In this document: in pieces, positions 1 to 9,076 of the stretch | How the letters are laid out: the number at the start of each line of letters is the position of its first letter | Numbering within the stretch: position 1 is the first letter of the stretch | DNA from: Actinomycetota bacterium | Lineage (GTDB): Bacteria; Actinomycetota; Acidimicrobiia; IMCC26256; PALSA-555 | Direction of reading: 5' to 3' | NCBI GenBank assembly: GCA_003140175.1 | Contig: PLJD01000007.1 | Coordinates: 26,889 to 90,888, forward strand | DNA length: 64,000 nucleotides | Made by a program: the position numbers and the translations under genes | Notes under the pieces: model-generated | What the model was told of the DNA's origin: nothing | Databases searched by the model: none | The model's input: only the letters and a program-made list of their open reading frames with translations

Positions 1-2611
1 CCAGCAGGGCAGCGGCGTGATCGAGTTCTGACCCCCCACCGGGTTCACCGGCACGGCGGATGCGCCGGCGGGATCGGCCCGGCCGGGCTCCGAGGTCTCG
101 GGACCCGACGGTGCTGGTCGCGGACCGCCGACGACGCGGGCTCGTCGGTAAGGAACTGGTCGCGGCCAGCGCCGAGCCCCGTTCGGGGGCGCTGGCCGCA
201 GCGCCGACGCCAGCGCGGAGCAGCGTCGGGAGTATCGCGAGCGCGATGAGGTAGATGCCCAGCGCCAGGGCCAGCACGACACCGAAGCCGAACGTCATGG
301 CGAGGATGGTCGACAGCACCGAGCCGATGACCGACGCGAAGCCGCTCACCGCCCATCCCCACGCGACGTACTCGCGGGCGTGGTCGGTGGTGCGGGCGAC
401 CGCTCCGAGGCCGAGCGGCATGAACATGCCCAGGCAGACACCGAGGGGGGCGAGCACCGCGAGCGCGACCAGGATCCGGGCCGCCAACGGCCAGCTCAAC
501 AGCGCGGTGGTCAGCGGCATCAGCCCGAAGAGGTAGAAGAGCGTCAGCGCCGTGATCGCTGCGACCAGCACTGGTGCGACGCTCGCGCCCCGGTCCTTGA
601 ACCGCTCGCTCAGGTACGCGCCGACGCCGGTGAAGATCAGGAGCGACATGAGCGTCACGGTGAGCGAGTAGGTCGGGTAACCCAGGAAGAGGGTGAGCCG
701 CTCGATCAGCGTCACCTCGAAGAAGATGAACCCGAGGCCCAGCAGCCCGAAATAGGTGGCCGACCGACGTTTGTGGGGCAGCGCCGACCAGGTCTTTCGA
801 ATGGCCAGGAACGGCAGGAGGAGGAACACGGCCGCGAGCAGCACCGAGATGCCGAGCAGGAGGACAAGGACACGTTCACCGATCGCCTCTTCAAAGTCGT
901 GGGGATCGATCGGCTTGGTGAAGTCGCGCAGAACCTGGGTAAAGGACGTGAAGTGCCAGAAGAACGGCTGGTTGTCGGTGACGGGCCGCACGTCGAACGG
1001 GTAACTGTCATAGAAGGAGTCGATCCGGCTGCCCGGCGTCCGCACGAGCTTGCTGACCTCGTTCGCCTTGCCCGCATGACCGGGGGCGTAGAGGAGCGAA
1101 GCCCCGGGAATGGTCGGAATCGCGGCCAGGAAGCGGTCCACGTCGGTCGCCGTGAACGCCTGCCGCTTGACGAGGATGGTGGTGAGTGACCGGCCCAGCA
1201 CATCAGCGGATGAGGTCGCGACGAGGATATGGTCGGTCGGGTCGTGGATCCCGAGCTTGCCAAGCGCGCTCCTAGCGGTCGCGACGTAGCGCAGGGTCCG
1301 ATTTGGCTTGTCGAACTCGCCGAACTGGACGGCCAGGATCCCATTCGGGGCGAGGTGGTTGAGGCTGCTGACCACGGCGTTCGTCGTGTACAGATAGCTC
1401 TCCGAGAGCACGAACGCGTCGGCGGTGGCCGCGTTCGTTGCTGAGTAGCTGTCCGGGGCGGGGAACCAGACGAGGTTGTACTGCTTGTCGCTTCGCGCGA
1501 GGTAGGAGCGACCGTCGCCGTTGACGTAATGGACCTTCGGATTCTGTGCCAGATGGCCGTCGTACGACGCGTACTTGTCAGTGACCAGCGAGTAGGTCAC
1601 GGGGTTGAGCTCTACCGCGTCGATGTGGCCGGCGTTGAAGTAGAGGGAGGTGAGGATCTCGTTGCCGCCCGCGGCACCGATGATCAAGACGCGGCGGGGC
1701 GGCTTGCCTGCCACCGCGAACGGGAGCTTGCGGGGGTCCGTATTGAAACGGGTCAGCGTGGCCGGGTTGCCGTCGTAGCGGTAGATGGCCGAGCCGAGCA
1801 GCCCATCGTGGAAGAGCAGCCGCTCGTTACCCAAGTTGGTGACGTCAACCCGGAAGATTGGGCTCCAGGCGGAGTAGATCGTGTTGGCCGACGTGAGGCT
1901 GGTCTTAGTGGCGTCGTCGCGCTGCTCGGGTAAGAGCTGGGGCTGAACGACGAGCGTGCCGAGGACGACGACGAGGACGGCACCGACGCCGATGGTTCGT
2001 CGGTAGTCGCGGACGGCGATCAAGAGTCCCGCCAACGCGAGGATGAGGCCGGCGAGCATGATCGTGGCGGGCGGGCCGATCGACCCGATCAGCGCGACGA
2101 CGACCGCGCAGGCCAGACCCGCGCCGAGTAGGTCGGCGAAGTAGAGGCGACCGATCCGGTCCGAGCGTCGCGCGAAGAGCGTCGCCACGATCACGCCCAC
2201 GGCGAGGAACGAGCCGAAGATCGCGACGCAGATCACCAGCAGCCGGACCACACTCGAGACCTGCGCCCGTGTGCCGGAGCTCCAGATGTTCAGCGTGTCG
2301 ATCGACACCCGGGCGACGACGATGTAGCCGATCACGACCGTGACCGCGCCGCTCAGAAAGCTCCAGAGCAGGACGGTGTTCGTCTTTGCACGCCGGATGC
2401 GCCCCGAGATGGTGACGATGACACCGCCGGATCCAATGCCGAGCAGGGCGAGGCCGATGACGAGATACGTGTAGTAGTAGAAGAGCTTGAAGGAGATGAC
2501 CCGCGTGTAGCTGATCTCGAGCAGCAGCGCGGCGAAGCTGGCCGCGAAGATCTCGAGGCCGTAGGCGCGCAGCCCCGACTCGGCAGGCTCCGTGCCGGGG
2601 TTTGCGGTCAT
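1..2611 (-). CDS. Membrane spermidine-synthase-like protein, 3' end beyond window
   Basis: The ATG at 2611 opens a frame that runs to the left edge without a stop (about 870 codons), so it is missing from the ORF track. The order is an N-terminal block of about seven hydrophobic helices, a central Rossmann methyltransferase-like domain of the spermidine synthase fold with a VLIIGAAGGNEILTS glycine motif, an acidic VELNP turn and an NGDGRSYL segment, and then a second block of hydrophobic helices. This three-part build is typical of bacterial membrane-embedded spermidine-synthase-like proteins, whose substrate is mostly unknown; true polyamine synthesis is not implied. The last 70 residues before the edge are Arg/Ser-rich and low in complexity, so a frameshift near the end is possible. 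Confidence 0.8.
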   Translation of the reverse strand, partial: MTANPGTEPAESGLRAYGLEIFAASFAALLLEISYTRVISFKLFYYYTYLVIGLALLGIGSGGVIVTISGRIRRAKTNTVLLWSFLSGAVTVVIGYIVVARVSIDTLNIWSSGTRAQVSSVVRLLVICVAIFGSFLAVGVIVATLFARRSDRIGRLYFADLLGAGLACAVVVALIGSIGPPATIMLAGLILALAGLLIAVRDYRRTIGVGAVLVVVLGTLVVQPQLLPEQRDDATKTSLTSANTIYSAWSPIFRVDVTNLGNERLLFHDGLLGSAIYRYDGNPATLTRFNTDPRKLPFAVAGKPPRRVLIIGAAGGNEILTSLYFNAGHIDAVELNPVTYSLVTDKYASYDGHLAQNPKVHYVNGDGRSYLARSDKQYNLVWFPAPDSYSATNAATADAFVLSESYLYTTNAVVSSLNHLAPNGILAVQFGEFDKPNRTLRYVATARSALGKLGIHDPTDHILVATSSADVLGRSLTTILVKRQAFTATDVDRFLAAIPTIPGASLLYAPGHAGKANEVSKLVRTPGSRIDSFYDSYPFDVRPVTDNQPFFWHFTSFTQVLRDFTKPIDPHDFEEAIGERVLVLLLGISVLLAAVFLLLPFLAIRKTWSALPHKRRSATYFGLLGLGFIFFEVTLIERLTLFLGYPTYSLTVTLMSLLIFTGVGAYLSERFKDRGASVAPVLVAAITALTLFYLFGLMPLTTALLSWPLAARILVALAVLAPLGVCLGMFMPLGLGAVARTTDHAREYVAWGWAVSGFASVIGSVLSTILAMTFGFGVVLALALGIYLIALAILPTLLRAGVGAAASAPERGSALAATSSLPTSPRRRRSATSTVGSRDLGARPGRSRRRIRRAGEPGGGSELDHAAALL

Positions 2612-3023
2612 GGGCCCTCCGTCGAGGCGCTATCACAGCCACCGCCGCGCGCCAACTCATGGGTGACCGTGGCCGCGGTCCCCCAGGATGGCCGACGGTC
2701 ACTCCCACGCGGCGACGACACGGGGCGGTGATTATGGCAGACCGAGCGCAGTTCGTCCCGCCCCGCGGTGCCGGCACGGCGGCCGCTCGCCACCCGGTCA
2801 GCCGAGGGTTTGTGCTTCCGGGCAGTCGAACGGGCTCTCCAGTCCGGAGCAACGACCAGCAGCCACACTGTCCGGGGATCGAGCCCTACCCCGGGCCGAG
2901 ATGAGGTCACGTTACGCCTCAAACATATTTACCAGGCTGCCGAGCAAGGGATGTTCCGGGAAACACGTGACGCCGAGCCGACCAGCGGGTCACGAGACCC
3001 GGGTTCGGACGGGCACCGGTCGG
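2612..3023. other. Intergenic region, nothing recognised
   Basis: This 412-base stretch lies between two minus-strand genes. It should hold the promoter of the spermidine-synthase-like gene. The listed ORFs on both strands have no recognisable protein features and overlap each other. I see no RNA gene or convincing terminator. Confidence 0.4.
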
Positions 3024-3581
3024 TTAGCAGGGCAGTTTGGTCGTCTCGACACCGGACACGCCCTGCAGCCCCAAGGCGCGGAGGTCCCGCAGACCCTTCG
3101 CGGTTGACCCCGAGCCATTGACCCCGGCGAAGATGTGTAGGTACTTGCCCTTGACGCCTTCGGCGTAGGCAGCCCCTCCGGCTTTGCAGATCACGTGGAG
3201 TTGAGCAACGAGATAGGGGGAGTTGAAGGCGAGTGGTGCTCCCTTCTTCGCGTTGACGATCGCGAAGATCTGGAGTGTTCCGTCACTCGATTCGCACGAC
3301 GCCAGGTAGGTGTTGTGCTTGTTGAAGAAGGCGCTCTGGGTCTTTGTGCCGCAGGTTTCCCCTAGAAGGTTCCCGTTCTCGAGGGCGCCCCCGTGCGTGC
3401 TCGCATAAAGGTAGGTCGCGATGAACCCATCACCGGTGGCCTGCGCGTTCGCCCGAGGGCTGCTCGTTGCCGCCGCGGCACCGCCAGCGACCGTTACCGC
3501 GCCGAGCGCGACCGCCACGCAGGCGACCAAACGTCGCTTTATCCCGCACCCCCGAAGCCGTCGCCCGTCGCCCCCGACCAT
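3024..3581 (-). CDS. Small secreted protein of unknown function
   Basis: The track extends this ORF to 3680, but the first 33 residues would be translated from the tRNA-derived repeat, so I start at the ATG at 3581. That gives 185 residues with a twin-Arg/Lys n-region, a hydrophobic core (VACVAVALGAVTVAGGAAAA) and an Ala-rich cleavage site: a Sec-type signal peptide. The mature part has four cysteines, including a C-terminal LPC, suggesting disulphides. No family is recognised. It lies just outside the island, so in the ancestral chromosome it would have followed tRNA-Cys directly. Confidence 0.6.
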   Translation of the reverse strand: MVGGDGRRLRGCGIKRRLVACVAVALGAVTVAGGAAAATSSPRANAQATGDGFIATYLYASTHGGALENGNLLGETCGTKTQSAFFNKHNTYLASCESSDGTLQIFAIVNAKKGAPLAFNSPYLVAQLHVICKAGGAAYAEGVKGKYLHIFAGVNGSGSTAKGLRDLRALGLQGVSGVETTKLPC

Positions 3582-3652
3582 AGGCCCCAGCAGCGCATGT
3601 GCGAGGACCAGGCCGCGAGGTTCGAAACCCCGCTTGAGCAGGGAAGACAGCT

Positions 3653-3694
3653 TGGAGGCGGCGGTGGGAATTGAACCCACGTCCAGGGTTTTGC
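3653..3694 (-). repeat. Distal att site: 42-bp copy of tRNA-Cys 3' half
   Basis: These 42 bases are identical to 16772-16813, which is the anticodon-to-CCA part of the intact tRNA-Cys gene, and are in the same orientation. Identity stops abruptly on both sides. The copy has no 5' half, so it is not a gene. A repeat starting in the anticodon loop and ending at the CCA is the expected att core for a tyrosine-recombinase element inserted in a tRNA gene. Confidence 0.85.
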
Positions 3695-3833
3695 CGGGCG
3701 CTCCGGATCGTCCAGACCGTCTGTGGCGTCGCGTTTGGGCTGGTCACGCCCGGGTTGGCGTCCGGCTGGTCGGTCGAGTCCTTGCGCGTCAATCCCAGTC
3801 CGTGATTACTCGCGTGATTAGTCGAAGGCCCTC

Positions 3834-4052
3834 TCACCTGACGCTGAGCGGTTGCTCGACGGGGCGCTGCAAGGTGGCCCGGGCGACGAGTTTGCGCCAC
3901 CCTGGGATCGCCAACACCGGGATGGACCCGCCGGCGACCAGCTCGTAGGTCTTGGAGCGGGACCGCCCCAATTAGGCGGCCTCGAGAGGCTCGCGTCGCA
4001 AGGCCGCCAGCAAGGGAGGCCTCAACGGGCGACAGCCCATCACCAGTGACAT
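3834..4052 (-). pseudogene. Excisionase-like HTH protein remnant with in-frame stop
   Basis: Reading the minus strand from an ATG at 4052, a short frame reaches a TAA at 3972-3974 and then continues as LGRSRSKTYELVAGGSIPVL up to a TGA at 3834. The second part matches the helix-turn-helix of MerR/excisionase-type proteins, where a residue sequence like EEAA-x-LGRSRSKTYELV is usual. The stop sits exactly at the x position, so one nonsense change would explain the break. It is too short for the ORF track. It lies 140 bases inside the distal att site, as expected for a recombination directionality factor, and is about 70 residues if the stop is read through. Confidence 0.55.
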
Positions 4053-4059
4053 AGTGTCA
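4047..4059. promoter_or_regulatory. Palindrome TGACATAGTGTCA, possible operator
   Basis: Perfect 5-bp arms (TGACA/TGTCA) flank a 3-bp centre. It lies 33 bases upstream of the serine-hydrolase start and overlaps the ATG of the divergent excisionase-like remnant. It could control the cassette operon or be an old autoregulatory site of the HTH protein. The half-site resembles the two 14-bp palindromes at 23156 and 28816. Confidence 0.4.
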
Positions 4060-4091
4060 GCGGCGACTCGCGCCGCCCAGCGGGGAGCGCT

Positions 4092-5318
4092 GTGAAGATC
4101 AATCCCGACGCTGCCGGGTTCGACGGCAGCCGACTCGAGCGGATCGACGAGCACCTGCGCACGCGGTACCTCGAACCGGGAAAGCTCGCCGGCTGCCAGG
4201 TCGTCGTCGCCCGCTCTGATCAGATCGCGCACTCCAGCTCGCTCGGCCTGATGGATCGCGAACGGGCGCGCCCCGTTCTCGACGACACCATCTGGCGGCT
4301 CTACTCGATGACCAAGCCCATCACCGGCGTCGCGCTCCTCACGTTGTACGAGCGGGGCCTGTTCCAGCTCAATGACCCCGTGGACCGCTTCCTTCCGGAG
4401 TTCCGCGACATGAAGGTGGTCGAGCGGCTCGACGGTGAGACGAAGCGCTTGGTGGACGCCGAGCGGCCGATCTCGGTGCGAGACGCGATGATGCACATGA
4501 CCGGCATCGGCTACGGCCCGCCCGAGGCCCGTCTCGACCTCGCCGCCATCGCCGGCGGGAAGCCCGCGCGGGGTCTCGGCAAGGGTGCCACGCTCGAAAC
4601 CCTCGTCGCCGCTCTCGCCCAGGAGCCGTTGCGATTCCATCCTGGCGCCCATTGGCTGTACTCGTGGTCGACCGACGTGTGTGCGCGTCTCGTCGAGGTG
4701 ATCTCCGGCGAGCGCTTCGACCGCTACCTGCAGACCACGATTTTCGACCCGCTCGGCATGGTCGACACCGGTTTCTTCGTGCCGGAGGGGAAGGCGGACC
4801 GTCTCGCCGCGCTCTACACCCGCGACGCGAGCAAGCAGCTCACCCTGCTCGACGACCCCGAGCGGAGCCGCTCGTTGCGGATGCCCTCCCTCTTGTTGGG
4901 CGGAGGAGGACTCCTCGGCACGACGGCTGACTACCTGCGGTTCTGCCAGATGCTGGTGAACGGCGGGCAGCTGGGTGGGGCCCGAGTGCTCGGGCGCAAG
5001 ACCATCGAGCTGATGGCCGGAAACCACCTGCCCGGCGGCGGGACGCTGCGCGACTTCGCGTTCCGGGGTGGTTACGGCGAGGTCGGCTTCGACGGCATGG
5101 GCTTCGGGCTCACCGTCGCCGTCAGCGACGGGCCGGTCGCGACGGCGGCCGAGGGCACCCGAGGTGAGTACATGTGGGGCGGGGCAGCCTCGACCCTGTT
5201 CTGGATCGATCCAGTCGAGGAGCTCGTCGTGATCTTCATGACCCAGCTGATCCCGTCCGGCACGTTCAACCTCCGGGGCCAGCTGAAGGCGCTCGTCTAC
5301 TCGGCGATCGCGCATTGA
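4092..5318 (+). CDS. Serine hydrolase of the beta-lactamase/esterase family
   Basis: 408 residues, GTG start, preceded by a GGGGAG ribosome site. It carries the class C beta-lactamase/EstB-type SxxK motif (SMTK, about residue 76) and a YSWST segment as the second catalytic motif. There is no signal peptide, so a cytosolic esterase or lactonase is more likely than a true beta-lactamase. It is the first gene of the island cassette. In such clusters these hydrolases usually cleave ester or lactone intermediates before CoA activation; the substrate here is unknown. Length is normal for the family. Confidence 0.8.
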   Translation: MKINPDAAGFDGSRLERIDEHLRTRYLEPGKLAGCQVVVARSDQIAHSSSLGLMDRERARPVLDDTIWRLYSMTKPITGVALLTLYERGLFQLNDPVDRFLPEFRDMKVVERLDGETKRLVDAERPISVRDAMMHMTGIGYGPPEARLDLAAIAGGKPARGLGKGATLETLVAALAQEPLRFHPGAHWLYSWSTDVCARLVEVISGERFDRYLQTTIFDPLGMVDTGFFVPEGKADRLAALYTRDASKQLTLLDDPERSRSLRMPSLLLGGGGLLGTTADYLRFCQMLVNGGQLGGARVLGRKTIELMAGNHLPGGGTLRDFAFRGGYGEVGFDGMGFGLTVAVSDGPVATAAEGTRGEYMWGGAASTLFWIDPVEELVVIFMTQLIPSGTFNLRGQLKALVYSAIAH

Positions 5319-5330
5319 GCGGGGCAGCTG

Positions 5331-5450
5331 ATGGTGGACCTCGTTTCATTGCTCGTCGCGGCGCTACAGCTCCCGCCCGCTGAACGTGACGACTCCTCGG
5401 TCGGCATCGAGCGTCTCGTCGACACCTTCCGAACCACGGAGGACCAATGA
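5331..5450 (+). CDS. 39-residue ORF coupled to the next gene
   Basis: An ATG follows the hydrolase stop by 12 bases, with a GGGG purine run just upstream. The frame ends in TGA within ATGATG, overlapping the next start by 4 bases, which is the same coupling used across this operon. The peptide begins MVDLVSLLVAALQLPPAE, is amphipathic and acidic at its end, and matches nothing I recognise. It may be a genuine small protein or the leftover of a longer gene. It is too short for the ORF track. Confidence 0.4.
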   Translation: MVDLVSLLVAALQLPPAERDDSSVGIERLVDTFRTTEDQ

Positions 5451-6208
5451 TGGACGCGCCGATGATGGCCGACACCGTGACCTTGGTGGGCGCCGGCGGC
5501 GACGATATCGAGGCGTACTTCGCTCGCCCGCTCGGCACTGGTCCGTATCCGGGCGTGGTCGTCATCCACCACATGCCCGGCTTCGACCGCTCGATCAAGG
5601 AGATCGTGCGATCGTTCGCGGTCTCGGGGTATGCGACGGTGTGCCCGAATCTCTTCCATCGCTACGCGGCAGGCGCCACGGCGGGCGATGCTGCGGCGGC
5701 GGCGTTCGCAGCCGGCGGGGTGCCGGATCCGCGGTGCGTCGCCGACGTCGACGCCGGTGTGCGCTACCTGCGCGCGCTGCCGTATTCGAACGGGCGCGTC
5801 GGCGTCGTCGGTTTTGCTCCGGAGGACGGCAGGCGTATCTGGTCGCGTGCAGCCTCGATCTCGACGCCGCCGTCGACTGCTACGGGGGCCGCGTCATCGC
5901 CGCCGACGACGAGCTCACGCCGCAGCGGCCGGTCGCGCCGATCGATCTCACGCCGCAGCTTCACTGCCCGCTGCTCGAGCTGTTCGGCGCCCAAGACGAG
6001 AATCCGTCGCCTACACGTTGCGCGCATCGAGCGGGAGCTCCGGGTGCACGGCAAGACGTTCGAGTTCCACACCTTCGAGAACGCCGGTCATGCCTTCTTC
6101 TCGAGCGAGCGCCCGAGCTATCGCGTCGAGGCAGCAAAAGAAGGATGGAAGCGCCACTGGGCCTTCTTCGGGCAGAACCTCGCCAACGGGGTCGCGTCCA
6201 GATCATGA
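5447..6208 (+). pseudogene. Dienelactone hydrolase family gene with two frameshifts
   Basis: The 253-residue frame starts as a normal dienelactone hydrolase (VVVIHHMPGFDRSIKEIVR) and ends as one (FHTFENAGHAFF, with the catalytic His). The middle does not. From about 5815 the family sequence, beginning with the nucleophile motif CSGGRQAYLVACSL, continues in the frame of ORF 5386-6276 until about 6010, then returns to the first frame. A missing T in the TTTT run at 5812-5815 explains the first shift. As written, about 65 residues including the catalytic Cys are replaced by a Ser/Arg-rich stretch. Either the gene is inactivated or the assembly has a homopolymer error plus a second indel. Confidence 0.75.
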
Positions 6209-6284
6209 AGACGATGCAGTGGCCAGACCCGCCCACAACCCATACGTTCCGCGCCGCTGGCGCGAGATTCGCCTGAGCGGGCCC

Positions 6285-7454
6285 GTGACCGAGCACGCGC
6301 TGCGCGCCGCAGCCGCCATCGTCGGGGTCGCCGACGCCGTGTCCCCGACTGGTGAGCTCGACCTCCACGGCCGGGTCCTCGAGGCCAAGGTGGTCCGTGA
6401 AGCACTCGCCGACGCCGGTCTCACGATCGGCGACGTCGACGGCATCTGCTACGGCGGTTCGGCGCCAGGCGTCGCGGAGTATCTCGGGATCCAGCCGCGC
6501 TTCATGGACGGGACGATGACGGGAGGGTCGAGCTACGAACTCCACGTCGAGCACGCGGCCGCGGCGATCGCCTCCGGGTTGGGTGACGTCGTCGTCGGGC
6601 TGTACGCCGCGACGCCGCGCTCGGATCGCGCCCGCCGAGGCGCACGCGGGCGCCTCGGCACTCCGCCCGGGCCGAACCCCATGTTCGAATGGGAGATGCC
6701 GTACGGATTGCGGCTGCCCATTGGAGCCTACGCACTCGCGGCGAGCCGCCACATGGCCGTGTACGGCACGACGTCCGAGCAACTCGCGCAGATCGCGGTC
6801 GACGCCCGCCGCTGGGCGTCGATGAACCCGCGCGCGCGATACCAACAGTCGATCACGATCGACGACGTGCTCGCGTCACCGATGCGGGCGTCGCCGTTGC
6901 ACCGGCTCGACTGTTGTCTCGTCACCGACGGCGCGGGCGCGTTCGTGATGACTTCGGCGGCGCGAGCTCATAGCCTCGCGAAGCCTCCCGTCTACGTGCT
7001 CGGCGCGGCGTCGTGCAGCGATCACTCGATGATCACCGCTATGCCCGACCTCACGGTCACCGCCGGCGCCATCTCCGGTCCGGCCGCGTTCAAGCAGGCG
7101 GGGATTACGACGGCCGACGTCGATGTGCTCATGAGCTACGACTCGTTCACCATCACGGCACTGTTGCACCTCGAAGACCTCGGATTCTGCGCCAAGGGCG
7201 AGGGTGGCGCGTTCGTCGAGGACGCCAAGCTCGGCCCAGGCGGCGCGCTGCCGATGAACACAAACGGCGGCGGATTGTCGTACACGCACCCTGGGCAGTA
7301 CGGCATGTTCTTGCTGGTCGAAGCGACGCGGCAGTTGCGCGGTGAGTCCGGCGAGCGCCAGCTGCGCGGTCCACAGATCGCCGTCGCGCACGGATCGGGT
7401 GGGGTACTTTCGACCATGGGGACGGTCGTGCTCGGCGCAGAGGCGACGAGATGA
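6285..7454 (+). CDS. Thiolase-fold Ltp2-like aldolase candidate
   Basis: I use the GTG at 6285 (389 residues) because the upstream part of the tracked ORF overlaps the hydrolase. The protein has the SCP2-thiolase fold, but the nucleophile position reads MTGGSSYEL instead of the usual ACxSG, so the thiolase Cys is missing. The C-terminal half keeps YDSFTITALLHLEDLGFC and GGLSYTHPGQYG. These tyrosine-bearing segments resemble those of the Ltp2 aldolases, which cleave steroid side chains with a DUF35 partner. The next gene is a DUF35 protein overlapping by 4 bases. The likely role is retro-aldol removal of a short side chain from a hydroxyacyl-CoA; the substrate is inferred only. Confidence 0.7.
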   Translation: MTEHALRAAAAIVGVADAVSPTGELDLHGRVLEAKVVREALADAGLTIGDVDGICYGGSAPGVAEYLGIQPRFMDGTMTGGSSYELHVEHAAAAIASGLGDVVVGLYAATPRSDRARRGARGRLGTPPGPNPMFEWEMPYGLRLPIGAYALAASRHMAVYGTTSEQLAQIAVDARRWASMNPRARYQQSITIDDVLASPMRASPLHRLDCCLVTDGAGAFVMTSAARAHSLAKPPVYVLGAASCSDHSMITAMPDLTVTAGAISGPAAFKQAGITTADVDVLMSYDSFTITALLHLEDLGFCAKGEGGAFVEDAKLGPGGALPMNTNGGGLSYTHPGQYGMFLLVEATRQLRGESGERQLRGPQIAVAHGSGGVLSTMGTVVLGAEATR

Positions 7455-7855
7455 GCCCGCTGCTCGAGCCGCCGGCGTCGGACGAGGTCGCGCCGTTCTG
7501 GGACGCGACGCGACGCGGCAAGCTCGTCCTGCCCTGGTGCCGGTCGTGCGAGCGGCCGTTCTGGTATCCACGCGCCACGTGTCCACGATGTCTCGGCGAT
7601 ACCGTGGAATGGCGCCAGGCGCGCGGCGACGGCACCGTGTATGCGGTGAGCGTCCAGCACCAGCCCGGACCTGGACGCGACGCCGCCGACGGGCCGTACG
7701 CGGTCGCGCTCATCGACCTCGACGAGGGCGTGCGCGTGATGGGCAACGTCCTGGCGTGCGCGGCCGCGGACGTCCACGTCGGCATGTCGGTTCGCGTCAC
7801 TTGGCAGGCCCTGTCTGACGGAAGGCAGCTCCTGCAATTCGCACCCCGAGAGTAA
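7451..7855 (+). CDS. DUF35 zinc-ribbon/OB-fold partner protein
   Basis: 134 residues. An N-terminal rubredoxin-like zinc ribbon with two knuckles (CRSC and CPRC) is followed by an OB-fold that begins around GTVYAVSVQH. DUF35 proteins bind thiolase-fold enzymes and, in Ltp2-type aldolases, help form the active complex. The ATG lies inside the ATGA overlap with the upstream aldolase gene, so the two are translationally coupled and probably made in equal amounts. Length is normal for a stand-alone DUF35. Confidence 0.85.
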   Translation: MSPLLEPPASDEVAPFWDATRRGKLVLPWCRSCERPFWYPRATCPRCLGDTVEWRQARGDGTVYAVSVQHQPGPGRDAADGPYAVALIDLDEGVRVMGNVLACAAADVHVGMSVRVTWQALSDGRQLLQFAPRE

Positions 7856-7864
7856 GGAGGAACC

Positions 7865-9076
7865 ATGCCGATGCAGATCGACCTCGGCCCGACCGCGAGC
7901 CACTTCCGCGAGGAGGTGCGGCAGTGGCTGCGAGTGAACCGTCCATCCAACGTGGAGGCGGTGCAGTCGGAAATCATCGGTGGTGGGCCCGACTACGACG
8001 ACTGGGCGAAACGTCTGCACGAGGCGGGGCTGATGTGCGTGGGTTGGCCGAAGGAGTACGGCGGACGCGGTCTCGGTGGGGTCGAGGTCGCGGTGATGAA
8101 CGAGGAGTTCGGCCGCGCGGGTCTGCCCCGCGCCACCCGCGGAATGGGCGAATGGCTCGTCGGCCCGTCGATCATCGTGCACGGCACCGAGGACCAGAAG
8201 GCGCACTTCCTATCGCGGATCGTCGACGGCACGGACCGCTATTGCCAAGGCTTCTCCGAACCCGACGCGGGGTCGGATCTGGCCGGGCTGAAGACGCGCG
8301 GCATCGTCGACGGCGACGAGATCGTGGTGACCGGCCAGAAGGTGTGGACGTCGGGAGCACACCGGGCGACCATGATGTTCTGTCTTTGTCGAACCGATCC
8401 CGACGCGCCGAAGCACCGGGGTATCTCGTACGTGCTCCTGCCCATGAAGAAGCCCGACGGCTCCTCCAATGGCTTCGAGCTGCGACCGATCCGCCAGATC
8501 ACCGGCAACAGCAACTTCAGCGAGACGTTCATCACGGAAGCGCGCGCCCCATTGTCCAACGTCATCGGTGGGGTGAACAACGGCTGGCGCGTCACGATGA
8601 CGACCCTTGGGAACGAACGGGGCGGCAACGCCACGACGCAGCATGCGCAGTACGAGCGCCAGTTTTGGCGGATCGTCGACGAGGCGCGGCGTCTCGGCCG
8701 CGCCGACGACTCGATCGTCCGCCAGGAACTGGCATGGGCGTACACACACGTCGAGATCATGCGGTTCGCGGGTTTGCGCACCCTCTCGGAGGTCGTCGCA
8801 CACAAGGAGCCTGGGCCCGCGGCGTCGATCAACAAGATGTTCTGGTCGGAGTACGCGCGCGACCTAAACGAATGGGTGATGAACCTCCGCGGCGCGCACG
8901 CGATGGTGAGGCCGGACAATGAGGGATACGCGCTCGACCGTTGGCAAAGCGACTTCCTCGGCAGCCGCTCGAGCACGATTTGGGGCGGAACGGCCCAAGT
9001 GCAGCGCAACATTGTCGGCGAGCAGGTGCTCGGTCTCCCGAAGGAGCCGAGCGGCGACGAGGAGCGGACCCGGTGA
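7865..9076 (+). CDS. Acyl-CoA dehydrogenase
   Basis: 403 residues, with a strong AAGGAGG site 3 bases upstream of the ATG. It has the full acyl-CoA dehydrogenase layout: helical N-domain, central beta-domain ([19 protein letters not shown], then [12 protein letters not shown] for FAD and substrate), and helical C-domain ending in [20 protein letters not shown]. It should introduce the alpha,beta double bond into an acyl-CoA using FAD. It sits between the DUF35 gene and the ligase gene, overlapping the latter by 4 bases (GTGA). Single-gene acyl-CoA dehydrogenases of this length usually form homotetramers. Confidence 0.9.
   Translation: MPMQIDLGPTASHFREEVRQWLRVNRPSNVEAVQSEIIGGGPDYDDWAKRLHEAGLMCVGWPKEYGGRGLGGVEVAVMNEEFGRAGLPRATRGMGEWLVGPSIIVHGTEDQKAHFLSRIVDGTDRYCQGFSEPDAGSDLAGLKTRGIVDGDEIVVTGQKVWTSGAHRATMMFCLCRTDPDAPKHRGISYVLLPMKKPDGSSNGFELRPIRQITGNSNFSETFITEARAPLSNVIGGVNNGWRVTMTTLGNERGGNATTQHAQYERQFWRIVDEARRLGRADDSIVRQELAWAYTHVEIMRFAGLRTLSEVVAHKEPGPAASINKMFWSEYARDLNEWVMNLRGAHAMVRPDNEGYALDRWQSDFLGSRSSTIWGGTAQVQRNIVGEQVLGLPKEPSGDEERTR

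Noticed and set aside
2-31. Plus-strand tail QQGSGVIEF before a TGA
   Set aside because: Could be the end of a gene entering from the left, but nine codons are too little to support it, and the minus-strand membrane protein frame occupies the same bases.
3605-3650. T-arm-like GGTTCGAAACC segment suggesting another tRNA
   Set aside because: The 7-base loop and stem do not line up as a T arm, and no acceptor or anticodon arms can be drawn around it.
3972-5315. 447-residue minus ORF
   Set aside because: Shadow of the serine hydrolase gene; no family features. Only its last 25 codons matter, as the possible front of the excisionase remnant.
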